Under the pieces are notes generated by a model that saw nothing but the letters and a program-made list of their open reading frames with translations, searched no databases and was not told the origin of the DNA. From RYN-230 sp963717125 (GTDB taxonomy: Bacteria > Actinomycetota > Actinomycetes > Streptosporangiales > Streptosporangiaceae), in NCBI GenBank assembly GCA_963717125.1, contig CAVQVG010000018.1, forward strand, positions 124,001 through 188,000: DNA of 64,000 bases. Direction: 5' to 3'. The position numbers and the translations under genes are program-made. The stretch's first letter is position 1; each line of letters starts with the position of its first letter. This document shows positions 15,688-23,735 of the stretch, piece by piece.

Positions 15688-17622
15688 TTACGGCTGGCCC
15701 GCCTGGCACGCGCCGTCCGGCGGCACGTCGAGGGCCGGGTTGCGGTCGAAGAACCCGGACGGCTTGAGCCAGAACGAGACCGTGTCCACCGGCATGATCG
15801 GCCAGTCCTCCGGCCGCGTGACGTGGTGGATCCCGAACACGTACCACAGCACCACGTCGGTGTCCGCGATGGACCGGTTCTGCGCGGTCCAGGCGCCCAG
15901 CCCGGAGTCGGTCGTCGCGAACGTGGGGAACTCGCCGCACGGCCACCGCTCGTCCCGGTGGTACGGGGTGACCCACAGCGTGTGCCCGATGGCCCGGGCA
16001 CGCTCCAGCACCGGGGAGTCGGCGTCGAGCATCGGCGGGAAGCACCCGCCGGGCACCAGCTTGTAGCCGACCGGCGTGCCCAGCCCGTTGCGGCTGCGGT
16101 CGTTGACCACTTTCCAGCCGCGCTGGGTGTGCCAGTCGTAGTCCTGCCGCCCTTCGGCCTCGGTGCGCAGCGGTGTCTGCCGCAGCACCAGGCCGAGCTG
16201 GTAAGGGTCGTCCTCGCTGGCCCGGCACGGTTCGGAGTCAACGGCGTACACCGTGTTGTCCGGACCGTCCACGTCCAGGTCCAGCCGGGCCACGATGAAG
16301 TGCTGGTGGAACGGCGCGTAGGTGCGTTCGTCCACCAGCGTGCCGTACGGCGGCTGCTGCCCGCCCGGGAAGTTCGAGGTGACCATGATGCCGGTGGCCC
16401 GCACCTCGCACTCGATGCTGCCGTCCTGGTAGAAGCGCCAGTACACGAGGTACTCGTAGTTGGCCACGGTGGCGTGGAACGACACCACGAGCCTTCGGGC
16501 CCGCCGCACCTCGGCACCGAACTGGTGATCCACGTGCTTCCACAGCACGCCGCTGTCTTCCTCGTGAATGCAGATGGCGTGCCGGATCTCCTGCGGCTCA
16601 CCCGCCGAGTCATGCACCACCGCGTCCAGGTACGTGATCTCGCCCAGGCAGTCGCAGCCGCGCTCCAGCGAGGTGGTCATGAAGCCGAGCCCCCACTCGC
16701 CGATGTCGAATGCGGTGCGCCGGTAGTGGTCCACGGTCGCGTCCCGGTACGGCACCACCATCTCGGCGAACGACAGCCGGTGCGCGACCGGCCGCAGCCG
16801 CCCCCTGTCGCGGAAGCCGACCGTGTGCAGGACCAGCCCCTCGCGGTAGTTGAAGCCGAGTCGCATCTCCCAGTTCTGCCAGCTCAGCACCTGGCCGTCG
16901 AGACTGAACGACACGCCCGCCGGCTGGCTGATCTCCAGCGGGGCGACCTGCCGCAATGGTTCGGGGATCAGCTTGGGCAGGTATTCGCCCATCACGTCGG
17001 GCAGCCCGGGGGAGGTTGCCGGGTCGAAGCCGTCCTCGATCTCCAGCAGCGCCATCCGGTTGAGGTCCACGATCGGGTGCAGCCCGCTGAGGTGGTGCGC
17101 GTACGGGTTGCCCTGCTCGCTGCCCCGGTACCAGACGTCGGTCCAGCCCAGCCGCAGCCCGCGGTAGTGCGGCGGGATGGTCGCCGCGGGGTAGGCCCAC
17201 AGGTCGGTGAGCACCCGGGACAGGTCGGTGATGCCGCGCCGGGCCAGCGCCGCGGCCAGCGCCGGGTCGGCGTGCAGCATCTCGTCGCACTCGTGCCATT
17301 CGTCCACGGTGATGTTCGGCTGCTGGCCGGGCAGCGGCGTCCAGCTGGCCACGCTGTCGCTGGTCAGCGAGACCACCGCGCGGTAGGCCTGGCCGGTGTC
17401 CCGGTCCCAGCAGACGGCCAGCGCCTCGCGGGGCAGCGGGCTGCCCGGCTGCGCGGCGCGCAGCTCGTCCTTGCTGGGCTCGCGCAGTTCCATCGAGGCG
17501 AACCGCCACCGTGGGCCCATTCCCTGGTCGCGCCGCAGGATCGCCGCGACCTGCCGGAACTCGCCGGCGGTCAGCGGGTCGAGCGGATGATCAGCCGGCC
17601 TGGTCTGTTCCGAGGTGCTCAC
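15688..17622 (-). CDS. Copper-containing primary amine oxidase
   Basis: A 644-residue homodimeric enzyme: primary amine + O2 + H2O to aldehyde + NH3 + H2O2, using copper and topaquinone. The cofactor Tyr is in VANYEYLVYW (near residue 389). The catalytic base region is YRDATVDHYRRTAFDIGEWG, and copper-ligand histidines are expected in HQHFIVARLD and the C-terminal HH of FGIHHVTRPEDWPIMP. The start is GTG at 17622 behind GGAGG. Longer readings run antisense through the repeat protein at 17748 and are artefacts. No signal peptide, so probably cytoplasmic. Full family length. Confidence 0.95.
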   Translation of the reverse strand: MSTSEQTRPADHPLDPLTAGEFRQVAAILRRDQGMGPRWRFASMELREPSKDELRAAQPGSPLPREALAVCWDRDTGQAYRAVVSLTSDSVASWTPLPGQQPNITVDEWHECDEMLHADPALAAALARRGITDLSRVLTDLWAYPAATIPPHYRGLRLGWTDVWYRGSEQGNPYAHHLSGLHPIVDLNRMALLEIEDGFDPATSPGLPDVMGEYLPKLIPEPLRQVAPLEISQPAGVSFSLDGQVLSWQNWEMRLGFNYREGLVLHTVGFRDRGRLRPVAHRLSFAEMVVPYRDATVDHYRRTAFDIGEWGLGFMTTSLERGCDCLGEITYLDAVVHDSAGEPQEIRHAICIHEEDSGVLWKHVDHQFGAEVRRARRLVVSFHATVANYEYLVYWRFYQDGSIECEVRATGIMVTSNFPGGQQPPYGTLVDERTYAPFHQHFIVARLDLDVDGPDNTVYAVDSEPCRASEDDPYQLGLVLRQTPLRTEAEGRQDYDWHTQRGWKVVNDRSRNGLGTPVGYKLVPGGCFPPMLDADSPVLERARAIGHTLWVTPYHRDERWPCGEFPTFATTDSGLGAWTAQNRSIADTDVVLWYVFGIHHVTRPEDWPIMPVDTVSFWLKPSGFFDRNPALDVPPDGACQAGQP

Positions 17623-17747
17623 CGATGTGCCTCCAGTCGTGCCGCGGCCCTGCCCCCACTGTGCCGTCCGCATGGGCCCTCCGCCATCCGCAGCCACCAG
17701 CCGGAATGGGTCTTCCCAGAGATCACCCCGGGGCGCACAATGAGCGC

Positions 17748-18485
17748 GTGCAGAATGACGAGGGGGGCGCGGCCTGCCCGCGATGCGGCAGCGCGGCTGC
17801 CGTGCACTCGATCCAGGAACTTGCCGAGCTAGCCAGGATGCGCCTGGGCGGGCAGGGGACTGGAACTGCGGCCGGGCCCCAGCCAGGCTGGGCCGCGGAG
17901 CCGCAGCCGATGGGTGGTCCGGGTGGGCAGCAGCCCGGGTGGGCCGCCGACCCGCAGCCGATGGGCGGTTCAGGTGGACAGCCGCCGGGCTGGGCTGCCG
18001 ACCCGCAGCCGATGGGCGGTTCAGGTGGACAGCCGCCGGGCTGGGCTGCCGACCCGCAGCCGATGGGCGGTCCAGGTGGACAGCCGCCGGGCTGGGCCGC
18101 TGACCCGCAGCCGATGAGCGGGCCGGGCAACTGGCCGCGCAGCTCCGGAATGCCCGGTGGCTCACCGAGCGACGCTCTTGGCTCCCTCGGCGACGACATC
18201 GCGGGCGCCGCCATGGGCGCGGCCGCGCGGTTCATCGGCCGGAAGATCGGCCGGAAGGTGCAAGACCGGCTGGACCAGGCCATGTCGACGGTCGCGGCCA
18301 AGCAGCAGGACACGCTGCGGCAGCAGATAGCGATCGCCGAACGCCATCCCGACCTGCGCGCCTGCCTGACCGACAAGGTGGTCTTCCTGGCCGGTGGCAG
18401 CCGGACGCTGCCCATGCCGGATCTCGGCCCCACGCTCACCATCGCGCAGGCCGACGCCCTGGTCACCCAGTTGCGGGACGGATGA
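17748..18485 (+). CDS. Repeat-containing protein with N-terminal CxxC and conserved C-terminal domain
   Basis: 245 residues, start GTG at 17748. An N-terminal zinc-knuckle half, CPRCGS, is followed by a helix. Then come five 17-residue repeats of the form QPPGWAADPQPMGGSGG (about residues 45-129), a low-complexity Pro/Gly/Trp linker. The C-terminal domain (about 145-245) holds GAAMGAARFIGRKIGRK-like helices and an Ala/Gln-rich coiled region, ending in LTIAQADALVTQLRDG. It is divergent from the amine oxidase, with starts 126 bp apart. No family recognised. The repeat array probably varies in copy number between strains. Confidence 0.75.
   Translation: MQNDEGGAACPRCGSAAAVHSIQELAELARMRLGGQGTGTAAGPQPGWAAEPQPMGGPGGQQPGWAADPQPMGGSGGQPPGWAADPQPMGGSGGQPPGWAADPQPMGGPGGQPPGWAADPQPMSGPGNWPRSSGMPGGSPSDALGSLGDDIAGAAMGAAARFIGRKIGRKVQDRLDQAMSTVAAKQQDTLRQQIAIAERHPDLRACLTDKVVFLAGGSRTLPMPDLGPTLTIAQADALVTQLRDG
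17880..18134 (+). repeat. Five 51-bp coding tandem repeats
   Basis: Five in-frame copies of a 51-bp unit (17 codons) encoding variants of PPGWAADPQPMGGSGGQ. The middle copies are nearly identical at nucleotide level, pointing to recent slippage or recombination. Length changes would keep the reading frame. Confidence 0.9.
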
Positions 18486-18576
18486 TCTCTACAGTGCAGG
18501 TCGGGCGCGCGCGTTCGTCCGCACGCCAATCCCAGCCGCCGGGCGGCCTTCCAGCCCATCCGGCGGGTGGGTGTGC
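18486..18576. other. Left edge of low-GC island, no gene
   Basis: Short gap after the repeat protein. Base composition shifts here toward more A and T, and stays so to about 19740, unlike the rest of the window. Confidence 0.5.
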
Positions 18577-19587
18577 TCAGCGTGAGCCGTCTGCGCTGCT
18601 CGTCGCGGGTCGCTGAACATCAGTGGCACATTTCCCCGACGTGAGTCTGCTCGTGCGCGGACCAACCACGCAGCCGCAGGCCAGCGCAAAGAACGCCAGC
18701 AGGAAAAATCCTCCTATCAGGCTTCCCCAGATGAAGTACTCCGACGGCACGTATTGGATCGGCTCGGTTACTAACATGCCCGCTAGTGCCACGCCGGCTG
18801 AGGAGATAAATATTACGAAGGCCGGCAAGACCGGGCGAACGCACAGCCAATTGCACACGCCATGCAATGCTGTCCACTTTTCGAAGATACGTTTTAGGGA
18901 GACCAGGACAGAGATGGACAGGAGGAGGGCAATGATTGCTATACCGCCGAGCAGCGGCGGCGACCAGTTCTCCGGAATACTGGTGCCGGAGTTCCAGGCT
19001 CCTTGTGCTGCATCAGCGAGGAAGCGCAGTACTACTGCTGGGCCGATGATCACGACCACCCAGTAGGCAGCCTTGGCGGCCCTCCTGGTGTCAGCGTGCT
19101 CATAGGTCATCAGTGTGAGAGCGTAGAAGAACGCCAGGACAGAAGCGCCAAAGATAACTCCGTACAGAAGTAGGGCGGCAGCTACTTTCGACACACTCTC
19201 AACCTGAGTCGTGAGGCTGGCGTACAGAAATGATGATATGGCCAGAGATGCCATGCCGTAGAATAGTGTCGCGGCTACTTGCGTTCGGCTTATCGGATAC
19301 TCTCTGCCAACTACTACCGGAAGTTTCTGTTTACCGTTTTCCTTAGTATTGTACCGGTTCCGGCGGCTGTGCTCGGTATCGTCCGCATCATCCTCCTGCC
19401 TATCTTTCCCCTCGGTGGTGTGCTTACCCTTCGCCGATTCGTAAGCCAGGTAGATGGCGATGGCTGCGAAGCTGAATCCGGTCATAATCTCAGCGAAGCT
19501 CGCGTATGTGCTTGCGGTAACCCCCAGATCTGCAGGGGTGACCACGGGACGGCGACCTGCCAATGGCAGCGCCAGTGCGGCGAACAT
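18577..19587 (-). CDS. Multi-pass membrane protein of atypical base composition
   Basis: 336 residues from ATG at 19587, chosen because GAAGGGAAATGGG precedes it (an ORF extends to 19722). About seven hydrophobic helices, with an acidic and basic cytoplasmic loop (about residues 50-85) containing KDRQEDDADDTEHSRRNR. Recognisable membrane stretches include FAEIMTGFSFAAIAIYLA, TQVAATLFYGMASLAISSFL and SLIGGFFLLAFFALACG. Codons are far less GC-biased than in neighbouring genes, which signals horizontal acquisition. No family recognised. Confidence 0.75.
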   Translation of the reverse strand: MFAALALPLAGRRPVVTPADLGVTASTYASFAEIMTGFSFAAIAIYLAYESAKGKHTTEGKDRQEDDADDTEHSRRNRYNTKENGKQKLPVVVGREYPISRTQVAATLFYGMASLAISSFLYASLTTQVESVSKVAAALLLYGVIFGASVLAFFYALTLMTYEHADTRRAAKAAYWVVVIIGPAVVLRFLADAAQGAWNSGTSIPENWSPPLLGGIAIIALLLSISVLVSLKRIFEKWTALHGVCNWLCVRPVLPAFVIFISSAGVALAGMLVTEPIQYVPSEYFIWGSLIGGFFLLAFFALACGCVVGPRTSRLTSGKCATDVQRPATSSADGSR

Positions 19588-19811
19588 CCCATTTCCCTTC
19601 TTGCCGTAATTTCTGAGGCAACGAACGACGGTGAAGGCTACTCGCCTACTAAGAAACACGTGCCAGCTTTGATCTCCGTTGAGCGGAGGTTCCGTCACGG
19701 CGGAGTAGAGGCAGGTCCGCACTGGTTACCGGGGCTGGGCAGTTAGGACGTCCTTACTTCCTCTTCGGCAGCCGATCGCCAGGCCCGCAGAACGTACCGA
19801 ACTGGCCCGGC

Positions 19812-20588
19812 ATGGCGTTCGGAAGGGAAGGCTCGGGCCGGTGCGGGCGGGTGGCCGATAGCCTGGCCGGCGTGCTGGAACAGGTGAGCGTGATCCGCTA
19901 CGTCACGCCGCTGCGCGAGGGCGGGTCGCTGCCTGCGCTGGTCGAGGCGGACAACCTGGGCACCTACGTGCTCAAGTTCCGCGGCGCGGGGCAGGGGGCC
20001 AAGGCGCTGGTCGCGGAGATCATCGGCGGCGAGCTGGCCCGCCGCCTCGGGCTGCGCACGCCCGAGCTGGCGCTGGCCTACCTGGACCCGCGGATCGCCA
20101 GCAGCGAGCCCGACCCGGAGATCCAGGACCTCCTGCGGGCGAGTAGCGGGCAGAACGTCGCCGTGGACTTCCTGCCCGGATCGGCGGGCTTCGACCCGGC
20201 GGGCTGGCAGGCCGACCAAGACTTCGCCAGCCAGCTGCTCTGGTTCGACGCGCTGATCCAGAACGTGGACCGGACCTGGCGTAACCCGAACCTGCTCGTC
20301 TGGCACGGCAACATCTGGCTGATCGACCACGGTTCGGCGCTGTACTTCCAGCACAACTGGGCCACCGCCCGCCCGCTGGCCTCGTTCGACGCGAAAGACC
20401 ACGTGCTGCGCCCGGCCGCGACCCGGCTGGACGAGGCTCATCAGGCACTCGCGCCGCGGATCACGGCCGAACTGCTCGACGAGGTCGTCGGGCTGGTGCC
20501 GGCCGAGTGGCTGGGGAACGGCCAGCCAGGGGACTATGTCAGCCATCTGATGCAGCGCGCGCCACAGATGCTGGAGGTGATCCGGTGA
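19812..20588 (+). CDS. HipA-like kinase-fold protein
   Basis: 258 residues resembling the short HipA-family kinases that pair with DUF3037. It has VIRYVTPLREGGSLPALVEA, YVLKFRGAGQGAKALVAEII (ATP-binding Lys), DALIQNVDRTWRNPNLL (catalytic-loop Asp and Asn) and IWLIDHGSALYF (metal-binding Asp). It probably phosphorylates a protein partner, but lacks the longer toxin architecture of E. coli HipA. The start is uncertain: ATG 19812 or GTG at 19851 nearer the conserved region. Its stop overlaps the next gene (TGATG), so they form an operon. Confidence 0.85.
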   Translation: MAFGREGSGRCGRVADSLAGVLEQVSVIRYVTPLREGGSLPALVEADNLGTYVLKFRGAGQGAKALVAEIIGGELARRLGLRTPELALAYLDPRIASSEPDPEIQDLLRASSGQNVAVDFLPGSAGFDPAGWQADQDFASQLLWFDALIQNVDRTWRNPNLLVWHGNIWLIDHGSALYFQHNWATARPLASFDAKDHVLRPAATRLDEAHQALAPRITAELLDEVVGLVPAEWLGNGQPGDYVSHLMQRAPQMLEVIR

Positions 20589-20983
20589 TGAGCGCCGACC
20601 CAGGCCCCGGCGCCGCGGCCAGCGCGGAGCCGTTCGAGTACGCGGTGATCCGGGTAGTGCCGCGGGTCGAGCGGGGCGAGGCGATGAACGCCGGCGTGAT
20701 CCTGTACTCACACCAGCACCGGTTCCTGGGCTGCCAGATCGAGCTGAACACCGACCGGCTGCGCGTCCTGGACCCGGGCGCCGACCTGCCCGCCGTGCTG
20801 GCCGCGCTGGGCGCTGTGGAAGAAGGCTGCCACGCGGGCCAGGCCGAGGAGCCGCCCGGCGTGCGGTTCCGCTGGCTGACCGCTCCCCGCAGCACGATCG
20901 TGCAGCCGGGGCCGGTGCACAGCGGCCTGACCACCGACCCGGCCGCCGAGCTGACCCGGCTGTTCGACGACCTCGTGCGTTAG
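20588..20983 (+). CDS. DUF3037 family protein
   Basis: 131 residues with the family core FEYAVIRVVPRVERGEAMNA, GVILYSHQHRFLGCQI and a C-terminal LTRLFDDLVR. DUF3037 genes commonly follow short HipA-like kinases; function is unknown, with partner or regulator the likely role. ATG at 20588 overlaps the kinase stop and has GGAGGTG upstream. Confidence 0.88.
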   Translation: MSADPGPGAAASAEPFEYAVIRVVPRVERGEAMNAGVILYSHQHRFLGCQIELNTDRLRVLDPGADLPAVLAALGAVEEGCHAGQAEEPPGVRFRWLTAPRSTIVQPGPVHSGLTTDPAAELTRLFDDLVR

Positions 20984-20984
20984 A

Positions 20985-21022
20985 CCAGGCAACCAAACCG
21001 GTAAGCCAGGCAACCAAACCGG
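20985..21022 (+). promoter_or_regulatory. Paired 17-bp repeats before the sigma factor operon
   Basis: CCAGGCAACCAAACCGG occurs at 20985-21001 and 21006-21022, identical, period 21 bp (two helical turns). The CAACC core resembles ECF/SigE-type -35 elements, so each copy may be a -35-containing site of an autoregulated promoter for the sigma gene at 21074. Inference. Confidence 0.5.
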
Positions 21023-21073
21023 CCGTCGGGCACATTTAGCCGGTATGACCTTCCCGCACCCGGGGCGCCGGCG

Positions 21074-21619
21074 GTGAGCAGCCGCCGGGATGACGAGTTC
21101 ACCGAGTACGTGGCCGAACGCATGTGGTGGCTGCGCCGGCTCGCCTACCTGCTCTGCCAGGACTGGCAGCACGCCGACGACCTGGTGCAGGGCACGATCA
21201 CCCGGCTGTACACGCACTGGGGGCGGGCGGCCGCGGTCGAGCACACCGACGCCTACGTGCGGACGATCCTGGTCCGCGAGTACCTCAGCGAGCGCCGCTC
21301 CGGCTGGGCCCGCCGGGTCCGCCTGACCGCCGAACCGCCGGAATCAGCCACCGCGGCGGGGGACCGCGAGGGCGCGCTGGACCTGCGCGCCGCGCTGGCC
21401 AGCCTGCCGCCGCGACAGCGGGCCACCCTGGTGCTCCGCTTCTACTGCGACCTGAACGTGGACCAGGCCGCCCACCTGCTCGGCTGCTCCCGGGGCACGG
21501 TCAAGAGCCAGACCGCGAAAGGGATCGCCGCGCTGCGCCGCGAGCTGCAGCCACCGGGGCAGTGGCCGGGGAACCCGACGTCCGGACCAGACGGTTTGGA
21601 GGTGAACCGGCATGGATGA
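21074..21619 (+). CDS. SigE-family RNA polymerase sigma factor
   Basis: A 181-residue group 4 sigma factor. Region 2 has FTEYVAERMWWLRRLAYLLC, HADDLVQGTITRLYTHW and AYVRTILVREYLSERR. Region 4 has LASLPPRQRATLVLRFYCDL and the helix-turn-helix NVDQAAHLLGCSRGTVKSQT. It resembles the actinobacterial SigE family (ECF-like, about 170 residues). The next gene overlaps its 3' end by 8 bases and encodes a probable membrane-anchored anti-sigma partner. GTG start at 21074. Confidence 0.93.
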   Translation: MSSRRDDEFTEYVAERMWWLRRLAYLLCQDWQHADDLVQGTITRLYTHWGRAAAVEHTDAYVRTILVREYLSERRSGWARRVRLTAEPPESATAAGDREGALDLRAALASLPPRQRATLVLRFYCDLNVDQAAHLLGCSRGTVKSQTAKGIAALRRELQPPGQWPGNPTSGPDGLEVNRHG

Positions 21620-22886
21620 GACCGGAGTGCGCGCCCTGCTGGAGCGCGTCGCGGCCGACCCGGCACCGCCGTCCCGGGTGGACATCGCGGTGGCCCGGCA
21701 GCGTGGCCGCCGCCGGATCCGCTGGCACCGGGCGGCTATGGCCGCCGCGCCGCTGGCCGCCGCGGCGGCGGTGGCCCTGGTGGTGAGCGGAGTGATCCCG
21801 GCCAGCCTGGGCCCCGGTCGGGGCGGCGGGCTCCATCCCGGCCCGGTGACCCCGCGCAGCCGGTTCGACCCATTGGTGCCGTACGCCGGGTTCGGCTGGC
21901 TGCCCGCCGGCTTCTCGACTGCAGCGGGGGCCGCGATGCCCTCCTCCGGCCAGGACCAGGCGACCACGCTGAGTGTCACGCTGATTGCGGGCGACCAGGC
22001 GACGGGCCGGCTGGTCACGCTTACGGTTAGCGCCGCGGGCGCCTGCCGGATCACCGGGCCGCAGCGGGACAGGGTGCTGGTGGCTGAGGCACCCCGGCCC
22101 AGACTCCGGACGGTGACGTATCCGCATGGGCTGAGCTGCAGCGATGGCGTCGGCCACCGGGCTGTGACGCCGCTGCTGGCGGTCGCCCCCGGCGTCCGCG
22201 GCGGCAGCGCGTTCTACCTGCCCAGCGGCGGCCTGGCCTGGGAGTACGCGCCTGACAGCTGGGCGCAGCTCACCCCCACGACACAGAGCATCGGCGGGCG
22301 GGATCGCCTGCGCCGGTCCTACGAAGCCGCCGCAGGCTGGACGAACGGCCCCGCCATCCAGGGCTTTCCCACGACGGTCCAGTCCGCCGCCGCCCGGGCG
22401 CTGCTCCGGAAGATCGCCGGGCGGATCAGCTACGGCGCCGCCGCGCACATCGTCTTCCCGTTCCAGCTGGCCGCGCTGCCTGTCGGCTGGGCGGTGTCCA
22501 GCGTGGGCTACGTCCCGTCGGGCAGTCGGCTGCTCGGCACGGGTGGCCTGCAAGCCGGACCTGCCCGTGACCCGTGGGCGCTGTACGCGGGGGTTATGCC
22601 AGCTGGCACGGAGGGTGGCAGGTGCAAGATCAACCGTGGCGAGGGCGAGTTCGTCAGGGTGCACGGGGCCCCGGCCACGCTGTACTCGAACGTGCTGAAC
22701 TCGGGTCAGTCGCTCTATGTGTGTGACACCGATGGCATGTACCTGAATATCAACCTGGTCATTACCATCCCCAAGACACATACGCCGGTGCCCGGCGCGG
22801 CCAGCCTGGGAGCCTTGGCCCTGGCCCGCCGGATACGCCTGCTCGGCACGGACCCGGCCGGGTGGACGGCTCAGCCGGTGCGCTGA
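21612..22886 (+). CDS. Membrane-anchored probable anti-sigma partner
   Basis: 424 residues. The short cytoplasmic N-terminus (about 1-45) begins MDETGVRALLERVAADPAPP, the usual opening of proteins paired with SigE-family factors. One transmembrane helix (about 46-65, AAPLAAAAAVALVVSGVIPA) is followed by a large extracellular domain of unknown fold. Overlapping the sigma gene by 8 bases implies coupled translation. An anti-sigma role is inferred from position. A terminator-like hairpin follows at 22882-22900. Confidence 0.8.
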   Translation: MDETGVRALLERVAADPAPPSRVDIAVARQRGRRRIRWHRAAMAAAPLAAAAAVALVVSGVIPASLGPGRGGGLHPGPVTPRSRFDPLVPYAGFGWLPAGFSTAAGAAMPSSGQDQATTLSVTLIAGDQATGRLVTLTVSAAGACRITGPQRDRVLVAEAPRPRLRTVTYPHGLSCSDGVGHRAVTPLLAVAPGVRGGSAFYLPSGGLAWEYAPDSWAQLTPTTQSIGGRDRLRRSYEAAAGWTNGPAIQGFPTTVQSAAARALLRKIAGRISYGAAAHIVFPFQLAALPVGWAVSSVGYVPSGSRLLGTGGLQAGPARDPWALYAGVMPAGTEGGRCKINRGEGEFVRVHGAPATLYSNVLNSGQSLYVCDTDGMYLNINLVITIPKTHTPVPGAASLGALALARRIRLLGTDPAGWTAQPVR

Positions 22887-22900
22887 CCGGCCCGGTCAGC
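22882..22900. terminator. Hairpin between convergent genes
   Basis: GCTGACCG (22882-22889) pairs with CGGTCAGC (22893-22900) around a 3-base loop. It overlaps the stops of the anti-sigma gene (+) and the methyltransferase gene (-). Probable bidirectional terminator. Confidence 0.5.
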
Positions 22901-23555
22901 CCGGCTTGCGGGCCAGCAGGCAGGCGTGCGGCCGCCTGGTCCGGGCCGCGGCCGGTGGCGGCGACTCCAGCTGCGCGGTCACCGACAGCCCGGCCTGGGC
23001 CAGCAGCGCGCCGATCCGCCCGGGCGGCACCAGGTAGGACCGGTAGAACACCCGATGATTGCCGAACGCCAGTGCCGGGCGCAGCTGCTCATCATCGCCG
23101 GTGTAGGTGCCGAGCAGCAGGTGCCCGCCAGGCGCCAGCGTGCGGTGGAACTCGGCGAACAGCACGGGCAGCTGATCCGGCGGGGTGTGATAGGTGGAGT
23201 ACCAGGCCAGAATGCCGCCGAGCGCGCCGTCGCCGAGGCCCAGGGCCGTCATCGAGCCGACGGCGTAGCGCAGCTCGGGGTGGGCCTGCCGGGCCATCGT
23301 GATCATCTTCGGGGACAGGTCGATGCCGAACGCGGGCAGCCCCAGCCGGGCCAGGTGGGCGGTCACCCGGCCCGGGCCGCAGCCCAGGTCGGCGACGGGT
23401 CCTAAACCAGCCGCCCGGACCAGTTCGGCGAACGCGGTCAGCATGGACCGGCTGGCCGGGTCTATCGCGCCCGGCTTCGCGACCAGCCGGACATATTCGG
23501 CTGCCACGGCGTCATAGGACTTCCGGATCGCAGCCAGGTACCCGGTCTCGGCCAT
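22896..23555 (-). CDS. Class I SAM-dependent methyltransferase
   Basis: 219 residues. SAM-binding motif I is VADLGCGPGRVTAHLA, motif II GIDLSPKMITMAR, then YAVGSMTALGLGDGALGGIL and a C-terminal sheet with GGHLLLGTYTGDDEQ. Ubiquinone/menaquinone-methyltransferase-like fold (Methyltransf_11/25); substrate unknown. The start is ATG at 23555 (MAETGYL), preferred over the ATG eight codons upstream. Cytoplasmic. Confidence 0.9.
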   Translation of the reverse strand: MAETGYLAAIRKSYDAVAAEYVRLVAKPGAIDPASRSMLTAFAELVRAAGLGPVADLGCGPGRVTAHLARLGLPAFGIDLSPKMITMARQAHPELRYAVGSMTALGLGDGALGGILAWYSTYHTPPDQLPVLFAEFHRTLAPGGHLLLGTYTGDDEQLRPALAFGNHRVFYRSYLVPPGRIGALLAQAGLSVTAQLESPPPAAARTRRPHACLLARKPG

Positions 23556-23649
23556 GCCGTTGACCCTAGCGAGCCGCACCGACAGTGCCAGCCGGCTCGC
23601 CGCCGGCGGGATTATCTGGCCGCGCTGTGACGTTGTCGCCTCAGACGTT

Positions 23650-23667
23650 AGTTTGAGTTAAGCAACT
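23650..23667. promoter_or_regulatory. MarR/TetR-like operator before the efflux pump
   Basis: AGTTTGAGTTAAGCAACT is an imperfect inverted repeat (AGTT..AACT and TTG..CAA halves) in a short AT-rich stretch between the methyltransferase and the efflux gene. The geometry fits a MarR-type site. No MarR gene is adjacent, so the regulator is unknown. Confidence 0.4.
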
Positions 23668-23735
23668 ATATTACGGCGGCGGGTGCTGCCCGCGCGGATG
23701 GCGCCGCGCCAGCCCACCGCCAGGAAAGGGTGTGC

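Noticed and set aside
17880..18134. Possible CRISPR array
   Set aside because: Repeats are head-to-tail with no unique spacers and encode protein in frame.
17622..18165. N-terminal extension of the amine oxidase to 18165
   Set aside because: The added residues are the antisense of the 51-bp coding repeats; GTG at 17622 has a proper ribosome site.
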